Origin: Paenibacillus ottowii
GTDB taxonomy: Bacteria; Bacillota; Bacilli; Paenibacillales; Paenibacillaceae
DNA length: 53,009 bases
Direction of reading: 5' to 3'
Assembly (NCBI RefSeq): GCF_006874425.1
Contig: NZ_VIJZ01000019.1
Coordinates: 1-53,009 of the forward strand
Part shown: in pieces, positions 16,239 through 24,000 of the stretch
Layout of the letters: every line of letters starts with the position of its first letter
How positions within the stretch are numbered: the stretch's first letter is position 1
The notes under the pieces: generated by a model
Databases searched by the model: none
Told to the model about the DNA's origin: nothing
The model's input: the letters and a program-made list of their open reading frames with translations, nothing else
Position numbers and translations under genes: made by a program

Positions 16239-16487
16239 TTAATGTGTTATAGGTGTCGGATTATTCGGAACAGGTGCTTGGAAAGGAGCTCTTGCATAGA
16301 TTGCTTGCAGTTCAGCCAACTGTTGTGTGGATTGAATTACGTCTTTCTGCATTAACGCTTTTAACTCTTGGTCAAAGACCAAGCCTTGCATAAGTTTTGA
16401 CTTAGCGAGGCAGAGCGTTTTAAAATTTAACGCTTCATGCAGTTCCATCGATTCGTGCGGCGCTAACGCTGGAGTATTCATTGACAA
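16239..16487 (-). CDS. yraG: Small CotF-related spore protein (YraG-like), first gene of operon
   Basis: An 82-residue protein with HESMELHEALNFKTLCLAKSKLMQGLV and a Pro-rich tail (PFQAPVPNNPTP). It matches YraG (81 residues) in size and order. AAAGGAGGTGAG lies upstream of the ATG. It is the promoter-proximal gene of the five-gene unit. I could not find a convincing sporulation sigma promoter in the 150 bp upstream. Confidence 0.78.
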   Translation of the reverse strand: MSMNTPALAPHESMELHEALNFKTLCLAKSKLMQGLVFDQELKALMQKDVIQSTQQLAELQAIYARAPFQAPVPNNPTPITH

Positions 16488-16593
16488 ATTCTCACCTCCT
16501 TTTTTTCACAAAGTTAGATTTCCCAACGCATCGCATCTTATACTAAAATTGATTGCTGGAATTGTGTGATCCATTACTCCTATTTACTTGCAG

Positions 16594-16623
16594 GAATACA
16601 AACAAAATATTAACTGCATACTT
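16594..16623 (+). promoter_or_regulatory. Sigma-G-like promoter
   Basis: GAATA (16594-16598), 18 bp, then CATACTT (16617-16623). This fits the forespore sigma-G pattern (GHATR, 17-18 bp, CATWHTA) with one mismatch, about 48 bp before the next start codon. Confidence 0.5.
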
Positions 16624-16670
16624 ATTACTGTTTAAATTAATGATCTTTGCTTAAGGGAGGAGGACACACC

Positions 16671-16952
16671 TTGCCTAATGGAAACAAAATTGATCTAGCC
16701 ACTGAAGATGCAAGAAAACCGGCAGAAAGTGCACTTAACTCGAGCGGCAATACGCTGGAGCAACATGCTTCTAACGCGGTTTCTGAGGTGCAAACGGCTT
16801 TAAATCAGGCGATGAACTCGATAAGTGAACCTAACGCGGCAACAAATTCACAAGCTTTGGAGACGGCCCGGCGGCAATTAACTCAGGCAGAGGAATTTTT
16901 AGATCAAGCGCAAACTTCAGCAAACGCATTACGTCTGCCGGACCAACAATAA
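16671..16952 (+). CDS. Small hydrophilic protein, probably forespore-expressed
   Basis: A 93-residue Ala/Gln/Asn/Ser-rich helical protein with no Trp, Tyr or Phe apart from one Phe. It begins LPNGNKIDLATEDARKPAES. Composition resembles small spore proteins, but it lacks the SASP alpha/beta germination-protease motif. TTG 16671 is preferred because AGGGAGGAGG lies 7 bases upstream; an upstream TTG at 16647 has no such site. The sigma-G-like promoter and divergent spore operon support a sporulation role. Family not recognised. Confidence 0.65.
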   Translation: MPNGNKIDLATEDARKPAESALNSSGNTLEQHASNAVSEVQTALNQAMNSISEPNAATNSQALETARRQLTQAEEFLDQAQTSANALRLPDQQ

Positions 16953-17017
16953 AATGCTCTTGGCTCAGTTAGACTTTCAGACGAACTACTTGCCAAAGAC
17001 AACGGTGAGTCACCGTC

Positions 17018-17054
17018 AAAAGGCTTCGGCTTGCGCCGAAGCCTTTTGTTTTTT
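17018..17054 (+). terminator. Rho-independent terminator
   Basis: AAAAGGCTTCGGC (17018-17030) pairs perfectly with GCCGAAGCCTTTT (17035-17047) around TTGC, followed by GTTTTTTG. Confidence 0.9.
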
Positions 17055-17504
17055 GAGATGTCTTGGACATTTTCAAAAAACTTAATTAAATTCGTTGTTA
17101 TTAAGTGAATCCCAATTTATAAAATATGCCGGCTTTGATCTCTTCCTGAAGTCAGCCTATCACCATTTTAGAAATTATATCGACAAAAATTAGCTCATCT
17201 CCGTATTTGAGCACCGCACACTCATTCAAAAGACTAGTATTACAGGCAGCAAAGTGAAATCCACATCGCCAATGTGTCGCATGATGCCACTTACCTGCAC
17301 GGATGTTGATGACTAACCAGCTACAAACTGGTCGGCATCATAAAATTGAGGCGCAACAACCAGCAGAGGTTACTCTACTCTGCGTCTATGTTTTGGTTAG
17401 AAAAAGAATCATTAAGAGCTAGGCATTAGAAAAAGTTTTAAACATATTATAGGTAATATAGATAATATCCGTTCAAATATGGTGGGGAGGATATCAAAAA
17501 ACCT
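17055..17504. other. Gene-free region before the yellow-like gene
   Basis: I see no supported gene, repeat or RNA. A GGGGAGG at about 17480-17490 is the only ribosome-site-like motif and lies rather far (about 15 bp) from the next ATG. Confidence 0.4.
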
Positions 17505-18590
17505 ATGTTACCTATGGAAGAATATTTCGGTAAGTTAGAACTCGTTTATTCATTTTATGGGGCTATGCCTACAGGCGTTAGTGTGTCAGAAACTAGGCGT
17601 ATCTTCATTTGCTTTCCGAAATGGGGAGATGACGTTAGATTTACGGTAGCAGAAATTGTTGAGGGCCAGTTGCAGCCTTATCCTAATTTAGAAACGAATT
17701 TGGTAAATCCTTTGAATATCACTATGTCCTTCATCAGTGTCCAAAGTGTTGTTGCAGATGGAAGGGGGACCCTGTGGGTACTGGATACAGCTGCACCAAA
17801 TTTTTCTGAGCCTATTAATGGAGGAGCAAAATTAGTCGCGGTAGATTTAGAAACAAATACAATAAGAAAAGTATATACATTTGCAGATGATGTAGTCTTG
17901 CCGACAACGTATCTGAATGATGTCCGATTTGACTTTCGTGTAGGTAAAGCAGGTTACGCATATATAACGGATTCTTCTTCCAATGGTCCAGGCGCTATTA
18001 TCGTCGTAAATTTAGAAAACGGAAATGCGTATAGACGGTTGCATGGAGCAAGCTCAACTTCACCCGATCCCTATTTTGTACCGAAAGTGGAAGGCAAAAT
18101 TTTGATGAATCGAAACGCGGATGGTTCGACATCTCCCTTTCGATTGGCCTCTGATGGTATAGCCATTTCCCCTGATGGAAAAATGTTATTCTATTGTCCA
18201 TTAACCAGTCGCCAGCTATACTCAATCTCAACAGAATCGTTAAGAGACAGAACGATACCGGATTTCAAGTTAAGTGATCTTGTGCAGTATTGGGGAGAGA
18301 AGGGGGCATCTGATGGGATGATCACGGACGCAAAAGGAAACGTTTATGCTGGAGATTATGAAAACGATAGTATTCGAAAGATATTGCCGAATGGAATCAT
18401 GGAAACCATCGCCCATGATCCCAGAATTTTATGGCCAGATACTTTCTCTATTGGTCCGGATCAATACTTATATGTAATTGTGAACCAATTACATAGACAG
18501 GCAAGATTTCATTATGGAAAAGACCTGCGAAAAAAACCGTATAGTTTACTACGTTTGAAAATTGATGAATTACCTGCATCTACCTTTTGA
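17505..18590 (+). CDS. Yellow/major royal jelly-like (MRJP, SMP-30-like) beta-propeller protein
   Basis: A 361-residue protein of the MRJP/yellow family, a six-bladed propeller related to SMP-30. Landmarks: PTGVSVSETRRIFICFPKWGDD near the N-terminus, DGRGTLWVLDTAAP, LNDVRFD, YAYITDSSSNGPGAIIVVNLENG, SDGIAISPDGKMLFYCPLTSRQLY and a C-terminal LYVIVNQLHRQ. Bacterial members are of unknown substrate; insect yellow proteins act in dopachrome/melanin chemistry. No signal peptide is seen at this start. The Shine-Dalgarno is distant from ATG 17505, so the start could lie slightly upstream at a non-ATG codon. Confidence 0.8.
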   Translation: MLPMEEYFGKLELVYSFYGAMPTGVSVSETRRIFICFPKWGDDVRFTVAEIVEGQLQPYPNLETNLVNPLNITMSFISVQSVVADGRGTLWVLDTAAPNFSEPINGGAKLVAVDLETNTIRKVYTFADDVVLPTTYLNDVRFDFRVGKAGYAYITDSSSNGPGAIIVVNLENGNAYRRLHGASSTSPDPYFVPKVEGKILMNRNADGSTSPFRLASDGIAISPDGKMLFYCPLTSRQLYSISTESLRDRTIPDFKLSDLVQYWGEKGASDGMITDAKGNVYAGDYENDSIRKILPNGIMETIAHDPRILWPDTFSIGPDQYLYVIVNQLHRQARFHYGKDLRKKPYSLLRLKIDELPASTF

Positions 18591-18793
18591 TAAATAGAAC
18601 CCATTGTTCAAATTGACTCTATTGCGTAGATCATGCATTTTATTTTTTATTATTTTGAGGAATTTAAAGGCCTCCGAACGGCTGTCTACTGAATTAAGGG
18701 GATCGATAGCTCAATAAAACTAAAAGAGGCAGTGTTTCACGATGTTGTGATCTCAAACGGGATGACATGGTCACACGAGTACAATCCTCGTCA
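18591..18793. other. Intergenic region, nothing recognised
   Basis: AT-rich then mixed sequence, without a credible ORF or terminator. Confidence 0.4.
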
Positions 18794-18822
18794 TGGACAT
18801 ACCTATATAGCACTGCTATAAT
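18794..18822 (+). promoter_or_regulatory. tetR promoter with autoregulatory operator
   Basis: TGGACA (18794-18799), 17 bp, TATAAT (18817-18822): a near-consensus sigma-A promoter. The 15-bp dyad TATAGCACTGCTATA (18806-18820) overlaps the -10. The same dyad occurs three times before the SDR gene, so it is the TetR binding site. The -10 ends only six bases before the ATG, so transcription should start at or next to the start codon. Confidence 0.8.
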
Positions 18823-18828
18823 AGAGGT

Positions 18829-19404
18829 ATGAACACATATGACAAAATATTAGCAGCTGCTCTTAAGGTACTCGAAGAAGAGGGCGGAGCCCAATTTTCG
18901 ACGCGAGCTGTCACTTCGATCGCACAGGTTACGGCTCCTACACTCTACCACCATTTCGGTAATGCCGATGGACTCCTGAGTGCAGCTATAGTGGAAGCGT
19001 TCAAACAGTTATTTGCAAGCAAAATTGCTGCAGTGGAGTCCCCTATTCCAGAAATGGCGCTTCGTCAGGGATGGGATGACTATGTGCGCTTTGCGGCAGC
19101 CCGTCCACGGATTTATGCGGCGATGATGGGGCGGCTGCTAGAGGGTGCCCATATCGAGGCGGCAGATCAGTCGTACCAAGCACTGGTGCAAAATGTTCAA
19201 AGAGTCGCCGCCGAAGGAAAACTGGCTGTTTCAGCCGAAGTTGCGGCAGATCTGGTCTGGGCTTCCGCCAACACGGCCTCATGGCTGTATGTGACGGCCC
19301 AAATTCGCAAGGCACCTCCCCCCCAGCCCAACGTCGTTGATCTCATTCGGGAAAGCGTAATGCAGATCATTTTGATCCTAAGGCCGGACGCCGGTTCAAA
19401 ATGA
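18829..19404 (+). CDS. TetR-family repressor controlling itself and the SDR
   Basis: A 191-residue TetR regulator with N-terminal HTH (ILAAALKVLEEEGGAQFSTRAVTSIAQVTAPTLYHHFGNADGLL, about residues 6-49) and a TetR_C-like ligand domain. The start is fixed: NTYDKILAAAL is the family's normal beginning. Promoter spacing implies a leaderless or near-leaderless mRNA. Operators of the same sequence lie at its own promoter and in triplicate upstream of the SDR, indicating autorepression and control of the downstream operon. The inducer is probably a substrate of the SDR or monooxygenases. Confidence 0.88.
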   Translation: MNTYDKILAAALKVLEEEGGAQFSTRAVTSIAQVTAPTLYHHFGNADGLLSAAIVEAFKQLFASKIAAVESPIPEMALRQGWDDYVRFAAARPRIYAAMMGRLLEGAHIEAADQSYQALVQNVQRVAAEGKLAVSAEVAADLVWASANTASWLYVTAQIRKAPPPQPNVVDLIRESVMQIILILRPDAGSK

Positions 19405-19434
19405 GGGATCGATGACAGAACCTGGAGACTCCGG

Positions 19435-19464
19435 ACAAAGCCCCATTGGGGCTTTGTCTTGTTT
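19435..19464 (+). terminator. Rho-independent terminator of tetR
   Basis: ACAAAGCCCC (19435-19444) pairs with GGGGCTTTGT (19448-19457), followed by CTTGTTT. Confidence 0.85.
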
Positions 19465-19507
19465 CATGGTAAAGAGATGAAGCACCACAAATAGTGGCAC
19501 ATAAGAG

Positions 19508-19545
19508 AGATCGCCTATCCAAGCAGGATGGCGATCTTTTTCATT
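19508..19545 (+). terminator. Second terminator-like hairpin
   Basis: AGATCGCC (19508-19515) pairs with GGCGATCT (19530-19537), then TTTTCATTTTC. It follows the first terminator by 44 bp and may be a leftover from a deleted gene. Confidence 0.6.
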
Positions 19546-19667
19546 TTCAGAGGGTTTTGATGAGCTTATTCCTCACGGCACGGTATTTCGTGAGCGTCGA
19601 AGTACATCACGTTGCGCCCGCCAAAAATGATGTTCAGGTCGCGAGAGGACAACATTATGCAAAAATG

Positions 19668-19729
19668 TATAGCACCGCTATAGACAGTTCTGTATAGCGG
19701 TGCTATAATAATCGTATAACAGTGCTATA
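19668..19729 (+). promoter_or_regulatory. Triple TetR operator and SDR promoter
   Basis: Three 15-bp dyads lie in tandem: TATAGCACCGCTATA (19668-19682), TATAGCGGTGCTATA (19693-19707) and TATAACAGTGCTATA (19715-19729). Their centres are 25 and 22 bp apart. TAGACA (19681-19686), 17 bp, TATAAT (19704-19709) forms the promoter, so one operator overlaps the -35, one the -10 and one the start site. This should give tight, possibly cooperative repression. Confidence 0.85.
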
Positions 19730-19766
19730 CAGCGCTCCATAACTTATCAAACTCAGGAGGTTTACA

Positions 19767-20618
19767 ATGCCATATAACACTCAAGAAATGGTTGTCGTCA
19801 CAGGTACTTCAAGTGGAATCGGCAGGGCTACCGCGGAGAAGCTCGCCGCTGACGGATTTCACGTTTTAGCTGGGGTTCGCCGTCAAGAAGATGCCGACAA
19901 AATCAAACAAAAAAATATCGAACCGGTGATTCTCGATGTTACCGCTATCGACACACTAAGGGCGCTGGCCGAACGAGTGGAGCAAGATACGCTTGGTCGC
20001 CCTTTGCGCGCCGTGGTCAACAATGCCGGCATTGCCGTTAATGCACCTCTTGAGATGGTTCCGCTGGATGAATTTCGCCGTCAGATCGAAGTCAGCGTGA
20101 TCGGGCAGGTCGCAGTTATTCAGGCGCTTACTCCGGCCTTGCTGAACAGCGGCGGACGCGTAGTCAATATCGGATCCGTTGGCGGCAAAATATCAATGCC
20201 CGGTTTCGGAATTTATTCGGCTGCAAAGTACGCGATGGAAGCGATCAATGACAGTCTCCGCAGAGAGATGTCCTCGTTCGGACTCAAGGTTATCATGATT
20301 ACTCCGGGCGGTGTCAGCACCAGCCTGTCGGAGAAAGGGGTTACGACAGCCGATCGGCTGTCCAAGTTGATGACACCCGATCAGCACAGACGCCATGATC
20401 GTCTTTTTGACGCCGTGAAGGCTCAGGCTGAATCATGGGCAACGGATGGTATCCCTCCTAAGAAAGTGGCAGAAGTGGTTTCACGGGCTATCCACGAAAG
20501 TAAGCCGCGCACCCGCTATACGGCCGGCCGCGATTCGGCACTGCTGACCCGACTGGTTCGTATTCTCCCGGATAAACTCCTCGACCGGATGCTCCGCAGC
20601 CAGATGAAGCTGCAGTAA
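19767..20618 (+). CDS. Short-chain dehydrogenase/reductase (SDR)
   Basis: A 283-residue classical SDR with TGTSSGIG cofactor motif (residues 12-19), NNAG structural motif, catalytic Ser in NIGSVGG, and YxxxK at Y150/K154 (YSAAK). The C-terminal extension with MTPDQHRRHDRLFDAVKAQ resembles the retinol-dehydrogenase-like or ketoreductase-like SDRs. Substrate unknown. AGGAGG lies 8 bases before the ATG. It is controlled by the triple TetR operator, and the broken FAD monooxygenase follows 12 bp downstream in the same operon. Confidence 0.9.
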   Translation: MPYNTQEMVVVTGTSSGIGRATAEKLAADGFHVLAGVRRQEDADKIKQKNIEPVILDVTAIDTLRALAERVEQDTLGRPLRAVVNNAGIAVNAPLEMVPLDEFRRQIEVSVIGQVAVIQALTPALLNSGGRVVNIGSVGGKISMPGFGIYSAAKYAMEAINDSLRREMSSFGLKVIMITPGGVSTSLSEKGVTTADRLSKLMTPDQHRRHDRLFDAVKAQAESWATDGIPPKKVAEVVSRAIHESKPRTRYTAGRDSALLTRLVRILPDKLLDRMLRSQMKLQ

Positions 20619-20630
20619 ATGGGAGTATGA

Positions 20631-21600
20631 ATGATGTTACAACAACAGTTTGAACATGCCATTATTGTTGGTGGATCTTTAGGTGGACTAATGATGGGAC
20701 TTGCGTTATCCCGTTCTGGTTATGCAGTGACTATTCTTGAACGTGCAGATTCATCATTAAGGAATGGTGCTTTTATTCGCCTACACACAAAACCTTATTC
20801 TAATAGTGAAATTGAACGAGAACTAAGCAATTTGGCATCCAATGGTAACAGCAATGTTGAAGCCTGGTCAGCCATTCAAGAACGTTTGCTCAATGCGGTC
20901 GCTAAACCTGGTATTACCCTTCAGCACCATACACGAATTGTTAGTATTGGGCAAAATGAATCTTCTGCTTGGGCTACTAGTGAAAAGGGGCAGACGTTTA
21001 AAGGAGACTTTTTGATTGACGCAGATGGATATCGCAGTATTGTCCGCGTTATTTAAGCCCTGACAAACCATTTGCAGATTATGCTGGCTATTTGGTTTGG
21101 GTAGGGAAAGTGGAGGAAAAATTGCTGCAGAAGAAAGACTGGAAAAAACGTCAGCTTTCGAACGCTTATTTCAATGATAGTGCTGCCGGTACATTGACTA
21201 CTGCGATGATGCCAGGGATAGAGGGGAGAACCAATCCTGGCCAGCGATGGAGAGGTTTTTGCTGGTTTGATTATTCGCATAATCAATTGCTGTCTGAATT
21301 AGGTGTGTTAAACGATGGGACTGCCCAGCATTCCTTATACGGTGAAGCTATTCCGGTTTCGCTGCTGGAAGAACTATCACAAACCAGCCAAGCCCATTGA
21401 AGCAAAGAAGATGATGCCATTTTGCAAATCGCGATCAAGGATCGCAGTTTAATTAGGGCACCTGTTCATGGACGCGATTAAAAAGTATCCGAATTCGATA
21501 ATAAATGCTTTGAGTGAATACCAAACACGTCGTATAGATGTGGTTCGTCAAGATGTTCTTGCGGGCCAGGGCTATAATCGTTCTTTTGGTTGCTTATAAC
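20631..21600 (+). pseudogene. FAD-dependent aromatic monooxygenase, broken
   Basis: The N-terminal FAD fold (HAIIVGGSLGGLMMGLALSRSGYAVTILER) is intact to about residue 138, ending at LIDADGYRSIVR. A frameshift near 21045-21055 moves into a second frame (SPDKPFADYAGYLVWVGKVEEK..., to QTSQAH), which stops at 21400. A further fragment (INALSEYQTRRIDVVRQDVL) closes it near 21600. The middle part carrying the usual second FAD motif (GD.AH) is missing, so there is also an internal deletion. It belongs to the PHBH-like 2-polyprenyl hydroxylase group and is cotranscribed with the SDR. Confidence 0.75.
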
Positions 21601-21710
21601 AGCATTATGCTAAGCCATTGATTCACCAGAATTTCATGCATAAATAGGCAATTCCATTCAAGAAAATGCTAAAGCAAAATTACGAAGTATATAAATTAGG
21701 AGGAATTAGC

Positions 21711-22034
21711 ATGAACGATACAAAGAACCGTTACGTTACTGTACTTTGGGAGGCGAGAGCTAAGGCAGGAAGAGAAGCTGAGATGAAGGCATTCATGACG
21801 GCTGCTGTCACCCCGTCGCGCAACGACCTGGGCAACATTGACTACGAGGCTCACGAGGTAGAAGGCAAGCCTGGCACATTCATCATCTACGAACGCTGGG
21901 AAGACAAGGATGCTCTCGATCGGCACCTGAACGCCCCCCGGATGCAGAAACTGGTACCCCAGCTCTTGGAATTGATGGAGGGATCCATTGAGGAAGGGAT
22001 TCGACTCCTGAAGCCGTTTCGACCAGCGCAGTAA
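21711..22034 (+). CDS. ABM-domain monooxygenase (YgiN-like)
   Basis: A 107-residue antibiotic-biosynthesis-monooxygenase-fold protein, a ferredoxin-like dimer. Typical features: VTVLWEARAKAGREAEMKAFM, then TPSRNDLGNIDYEAHEVEGKPGTFIIYERWEDKDALDRHLNAP. Such proteins oxidise quinols or aromatic polyketides without a cofactor. An upstream ATG at 21666 is open, but ATG 21711 has AGGAGG at 7 bases and matches family length. Following an SDR and flavin monooxygenase remnant, it suggests an aromatic/quinone detoxification operon. Confidence 0.82.
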   Translation: MNDTKNRYVTVLWEARAKAGREAEMKAFMTAAVTPSRNDLGNIDYEAHEVEGKPGTFIIYERWEDKDALDRHLNAPRMQKLVPQLLELMEGSIEEGIRLLKPFRPAQ

Positions 22035-22129
22035 AATACAACACCGAGCGGAATTCATTAAGTTCTGTCGGGAAAGCGTGAGAGATATTTTTGAGAGCGG
22101 CTAAAGACTTTAGAGGGGGAGGTAAAAGA

Positions 22130-22462
22130 TTGGCAACGATCGATGATTTTGCAGCACTAGATATCCGTGTCGGAACGATTAAGGAAGCGGAGTTTTTTGA
22201 AGAAGCAAAGATCCCTGCAATAAAGCTTAAGATTGATTTTGGAACGGGGATCGGCTTGAAATCCTCAAGTGCACAAATAACTAAGCGTTACAAGGTTGAT
22301 GAAGTTGTAGGAAAGCAAATTATAGGAATCGTTAATTTTCCTCCTCGGCGCATTGCTGGATTCAAATCGGAGGTATTAGTTTTGGGAGGAGTCCCGGAAA
22401 AAGGAGATGTTATTCTATTAAAACCGGATACTGAAATACCTAACGGTACTCCTATTGGATAA
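22130..22462 (+). CDS. csaA: CsaA, tRNA-binding-domain chaperone-like protein
   Basis: A 110-residue homodimeric EMAP-II/tRNA-binding-fold protein, proposed to act as a secretion chaperone and shown to bind tRNA in related species. Nearly all CsaA landmarks are present: FAALDIRVGTI, IPAIKLKIDFGT, SSAQITKRY, VNFPPRRIAGFKSEVLVLG and a C-terminal PNGTPIG. TTG 22130 is preferred: GGGGGAGG lies about 7 bases upstream, and the sequence begins at the conserved ATIDDF. An in-frame upstream start at 22091 would add non-conserved residues. Confidence 0.92.
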   Translation: MATIDDFAALDIRVGTIKEAEFFEEAKIPAIKLKIDFGTGIGLKSSSAQITKRYKVDEVVGKQIIGIVNFPPRRIAGFKSEVLVLGGVPEKGDVILLKPDTEIPNGTPIG

Positions 22463-22582
22463 GTTAGATGATGAGAACTTGATAACATTCCCGATATGAT
22501 GTCATCGACGTCGACAGTCGCTCTTTGATTGAACAACGCGTAGACGTTAACTCAATACAATTAAGAAAGCAGCTGAGTAGTG

Positions 22583-22636
22583 TGTGAACTGCACCCCAAT
22601 TGTTGGACACCATCTAACAGATCGGAAGTGCAGTTT
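22583..22636. mobile_element. Solo IS-like end (IS3/IS150-like)
   Basis: GAACTGCACCCCAATTGTTG resembles the 'ctgaccccaa..ttggacac' ends of IS3-family (IS150 group) elements. AACTGCAC (22587-22594) and GTGCAGTT (22628-22635) form an inverted pair followed by T residues, so it would also terminate transcription. A 61-codon frame crossing it contains no recognised transposase. Confidence 0.35.
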
Positions 22637-22951
22637 TTTGTCAAAATTTAATATGGACTTGAAGAGCATTGAGAAATCCTTAGAAAGAGTTCGACAAAGG
22701 GAATATTCGAGAAAGAGATGTAATCAAGAATTGGTTTATGCAGCAAAAATAATGGTTGCACTTATGTAGTTCACATCATAAATAACATATCATTTTTCCA
22801 AAAAGGAAACCATTTTACCATATATTTAGGCTCATTGATCTACTCTTATAAAGTTACCTATTTCATTATTTATGTTTTCTAACGGAGGAGAGCGAGTGGT
22901 TCCTAATTTAAATTATCAGCTAAATAACATTGGAAGAAAAAAGGTTGTCGG

Positions 22952-23089
22952 GGACAAGAACATAGAACCATTAAGTCGCTTTATAAACGGCTTTTTTGTT
23001 TTATCGGTAGAAGTTGTTGTTCCGAGTGAAGGACAACAACTTCTACCGATTGCCGTTATGGACAAGAACATGAGCTGATTACCGATTAG
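22952..23089. repeat. Recombination-site-like repeats, locus 2 (four copies)
   Basis: Direct copies begin at 22952, 23031 and 23060, and one inverted copy ends at 23020. ATCGGTAGAAGTTGTTGT (23003-23020) is the exact inverse of 23033-23050. Each copy has a GGACAASAACWT-like arm, a 6-base core (AGAACC, CTACCG, CTACCG, GAGCTG) and an ATTRCCGWTA-like arm. The inverted pair shares an identical core. The last two copies abut with a 29-bp period. Confidence 0.7.
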
Positions 23090-23121
23090 ATTAGTATCTA
23101 ACATTGTTTCCATGCAATCTC

Positions 23122-23220
23122 TTAAATTCAATTGGAAGTCGCTCGCATGTATATATAATAGATGAATATTGCTTAAAAATATATAAACCGCTTGATGCCT
23201 TACTCAATCGGGAACAAGCT
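23122..23220 (+). pseudogene. Kinase/phosphotransferase-like N-terminal fragment
   Basis: The stretch SRSHVYIIDEYCLKIYKPLDALLNREQ resembles the nucleotide-binding start of aminoglycoside-phosphotransferase-like kinases, where the invariant Lys lies in LKIYKP. The reading breaks immediately afterwards. It is a short remnant and the assignment is tentative. Confidence 0.3.
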
Positions 23221-23245
23221 TCTATAATGACCGGTAGAGTGCTTC

Positions 23246-23392
23246 AGGATGCCGAAAATGAGAGAGGGAATCAGTGGGTATTTGGACCAGGATAGAATTG
23301 CTCAGTGGGCCAAAGGAGAGATTATGGGTCTTACGAAGCTAAATATGGTCCAAGGGTATCTAGTTTATATTGTGGGATTATGCGGTAAATAA
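23246..23392 (+). pseudogene. SLH-domain-like fragment
   Basis: A 48-codon stretch contains ISGYLDQDRIAQWAKGEI and then GLTKLNMVQGYL. This fits the S-layer-homology pattern (F/Y-x-D...IA-x-WA...I..L...GI..GY) of cell-wall-anchored proteins. It has no start or surrounding domain and is presumably the 3' scrap of a surface-protein gene. Confidence 0.4.
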
Positions 23393-23410
23393 GAGAAGGA
23401 GGATTTAGGA

Positions 23411-23485
23411 ATGGAAGTGAACACAATTGAAAAAGAATTAGAGTTACATTTAACCGTTCTTTCGCTATTCTGCTTCTTTACTTGA
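23411..23485 (+). CDS. Very short ORF with strong ribosome site
   Basis: 24 codons (MEVNTIEKELELHLTVLSLF...) preceded by AAGGAGG at 12 bases. It could be a genuine peptide or the first codons of a deleted gene. No family recognised. Confidence 0.25.
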   Translation: MEVNTIEKELELHLTVLSLFCFFT

Positions 23486-23570
23486 ATAAGAAAAAGGCTT
23501 TACCCATCTTGAAGTAAAACCCCCGTTAGCCTTAACATCAAAAAAATAAAACAGTCCTCAAGTATTTATT

Positions 23571-23990
23571 TTATTCAAATACCATAACCCAATATTTTTC
23601 TTCTGGTTTACCTTCTTCAACAACTTTCTTCCAACCATTATTCTCATAAAACTTCATCGCTTTTTGATTTTCAGATACACATTTCAATCTTATTGGTTTA
23701 TTCATTTTTTCTACGGAGGCATTAACCAATTGACCACCAACACCCTTGCCTGAGAAATCAGGGTGAACAAATAAATTATGTATAAAATTATCTGGTAAGT
23801 ACAAAGAAGCAAATCCAAGGATATGGGTATCTTCCTCTGCTAAAATTATATACTCTCCTTCAGTATGCTTATCAAAGTCTTCTAAAATCATTTCTTCTAT
23901 ATCTGCCCAATGAAAATTTTTACGACGAGATTCTAGGTATATAAGTCTTAAATCAGGGTAGTCTAATTCACTTGCTACTCTAATATTCAT
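23571..23990 (-). CDS. GNAT-family N-acetyltransferase
   Basis: A 139-residue acetyltransferase. It has the acetyl-CoA pyrophosphate loop HPDFSGKGVGGQL (the Q/RxxGxG/A region), preceded by the beta4 strand NFIHNLFV, and ends with the typical KFYENNGWKKV motif. It resembles small stand-alone enzymes acetylating amines or protein N-termini; the substrate is not predictable. It is monocistronic in AT-rich DNA. The start follows AAGTGAGAG. Confidence 0.88.
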   Translation of the reverse strand: MNIRVASELDYPDLRLIYLESRRKNFHWADIEEMILEDFDKHTEGEYIILAEEDTHILGFASLYLPDNFIHNLFVHPDFSGKGVGGQLVNASVEKMNKPIRLKCVSENQKAMKFYENNGWKKVVEEGKPEEKYWVMVFE

Positions 23991-24000
23991 ATTTTCACTC

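Noticed and set aside
19494..19697. 67-codon ORF between tetR and the SDR
   Set aside because: It overlaps a terminator hairpin and TetR operators; no ribosome site or family.
22952..23089. CRISPR-like array
   Set aside because: Copies occur in both orientations with a 6-bp internal variable core and no regular spacers of 30 bp or more; no cas genes are nearby.
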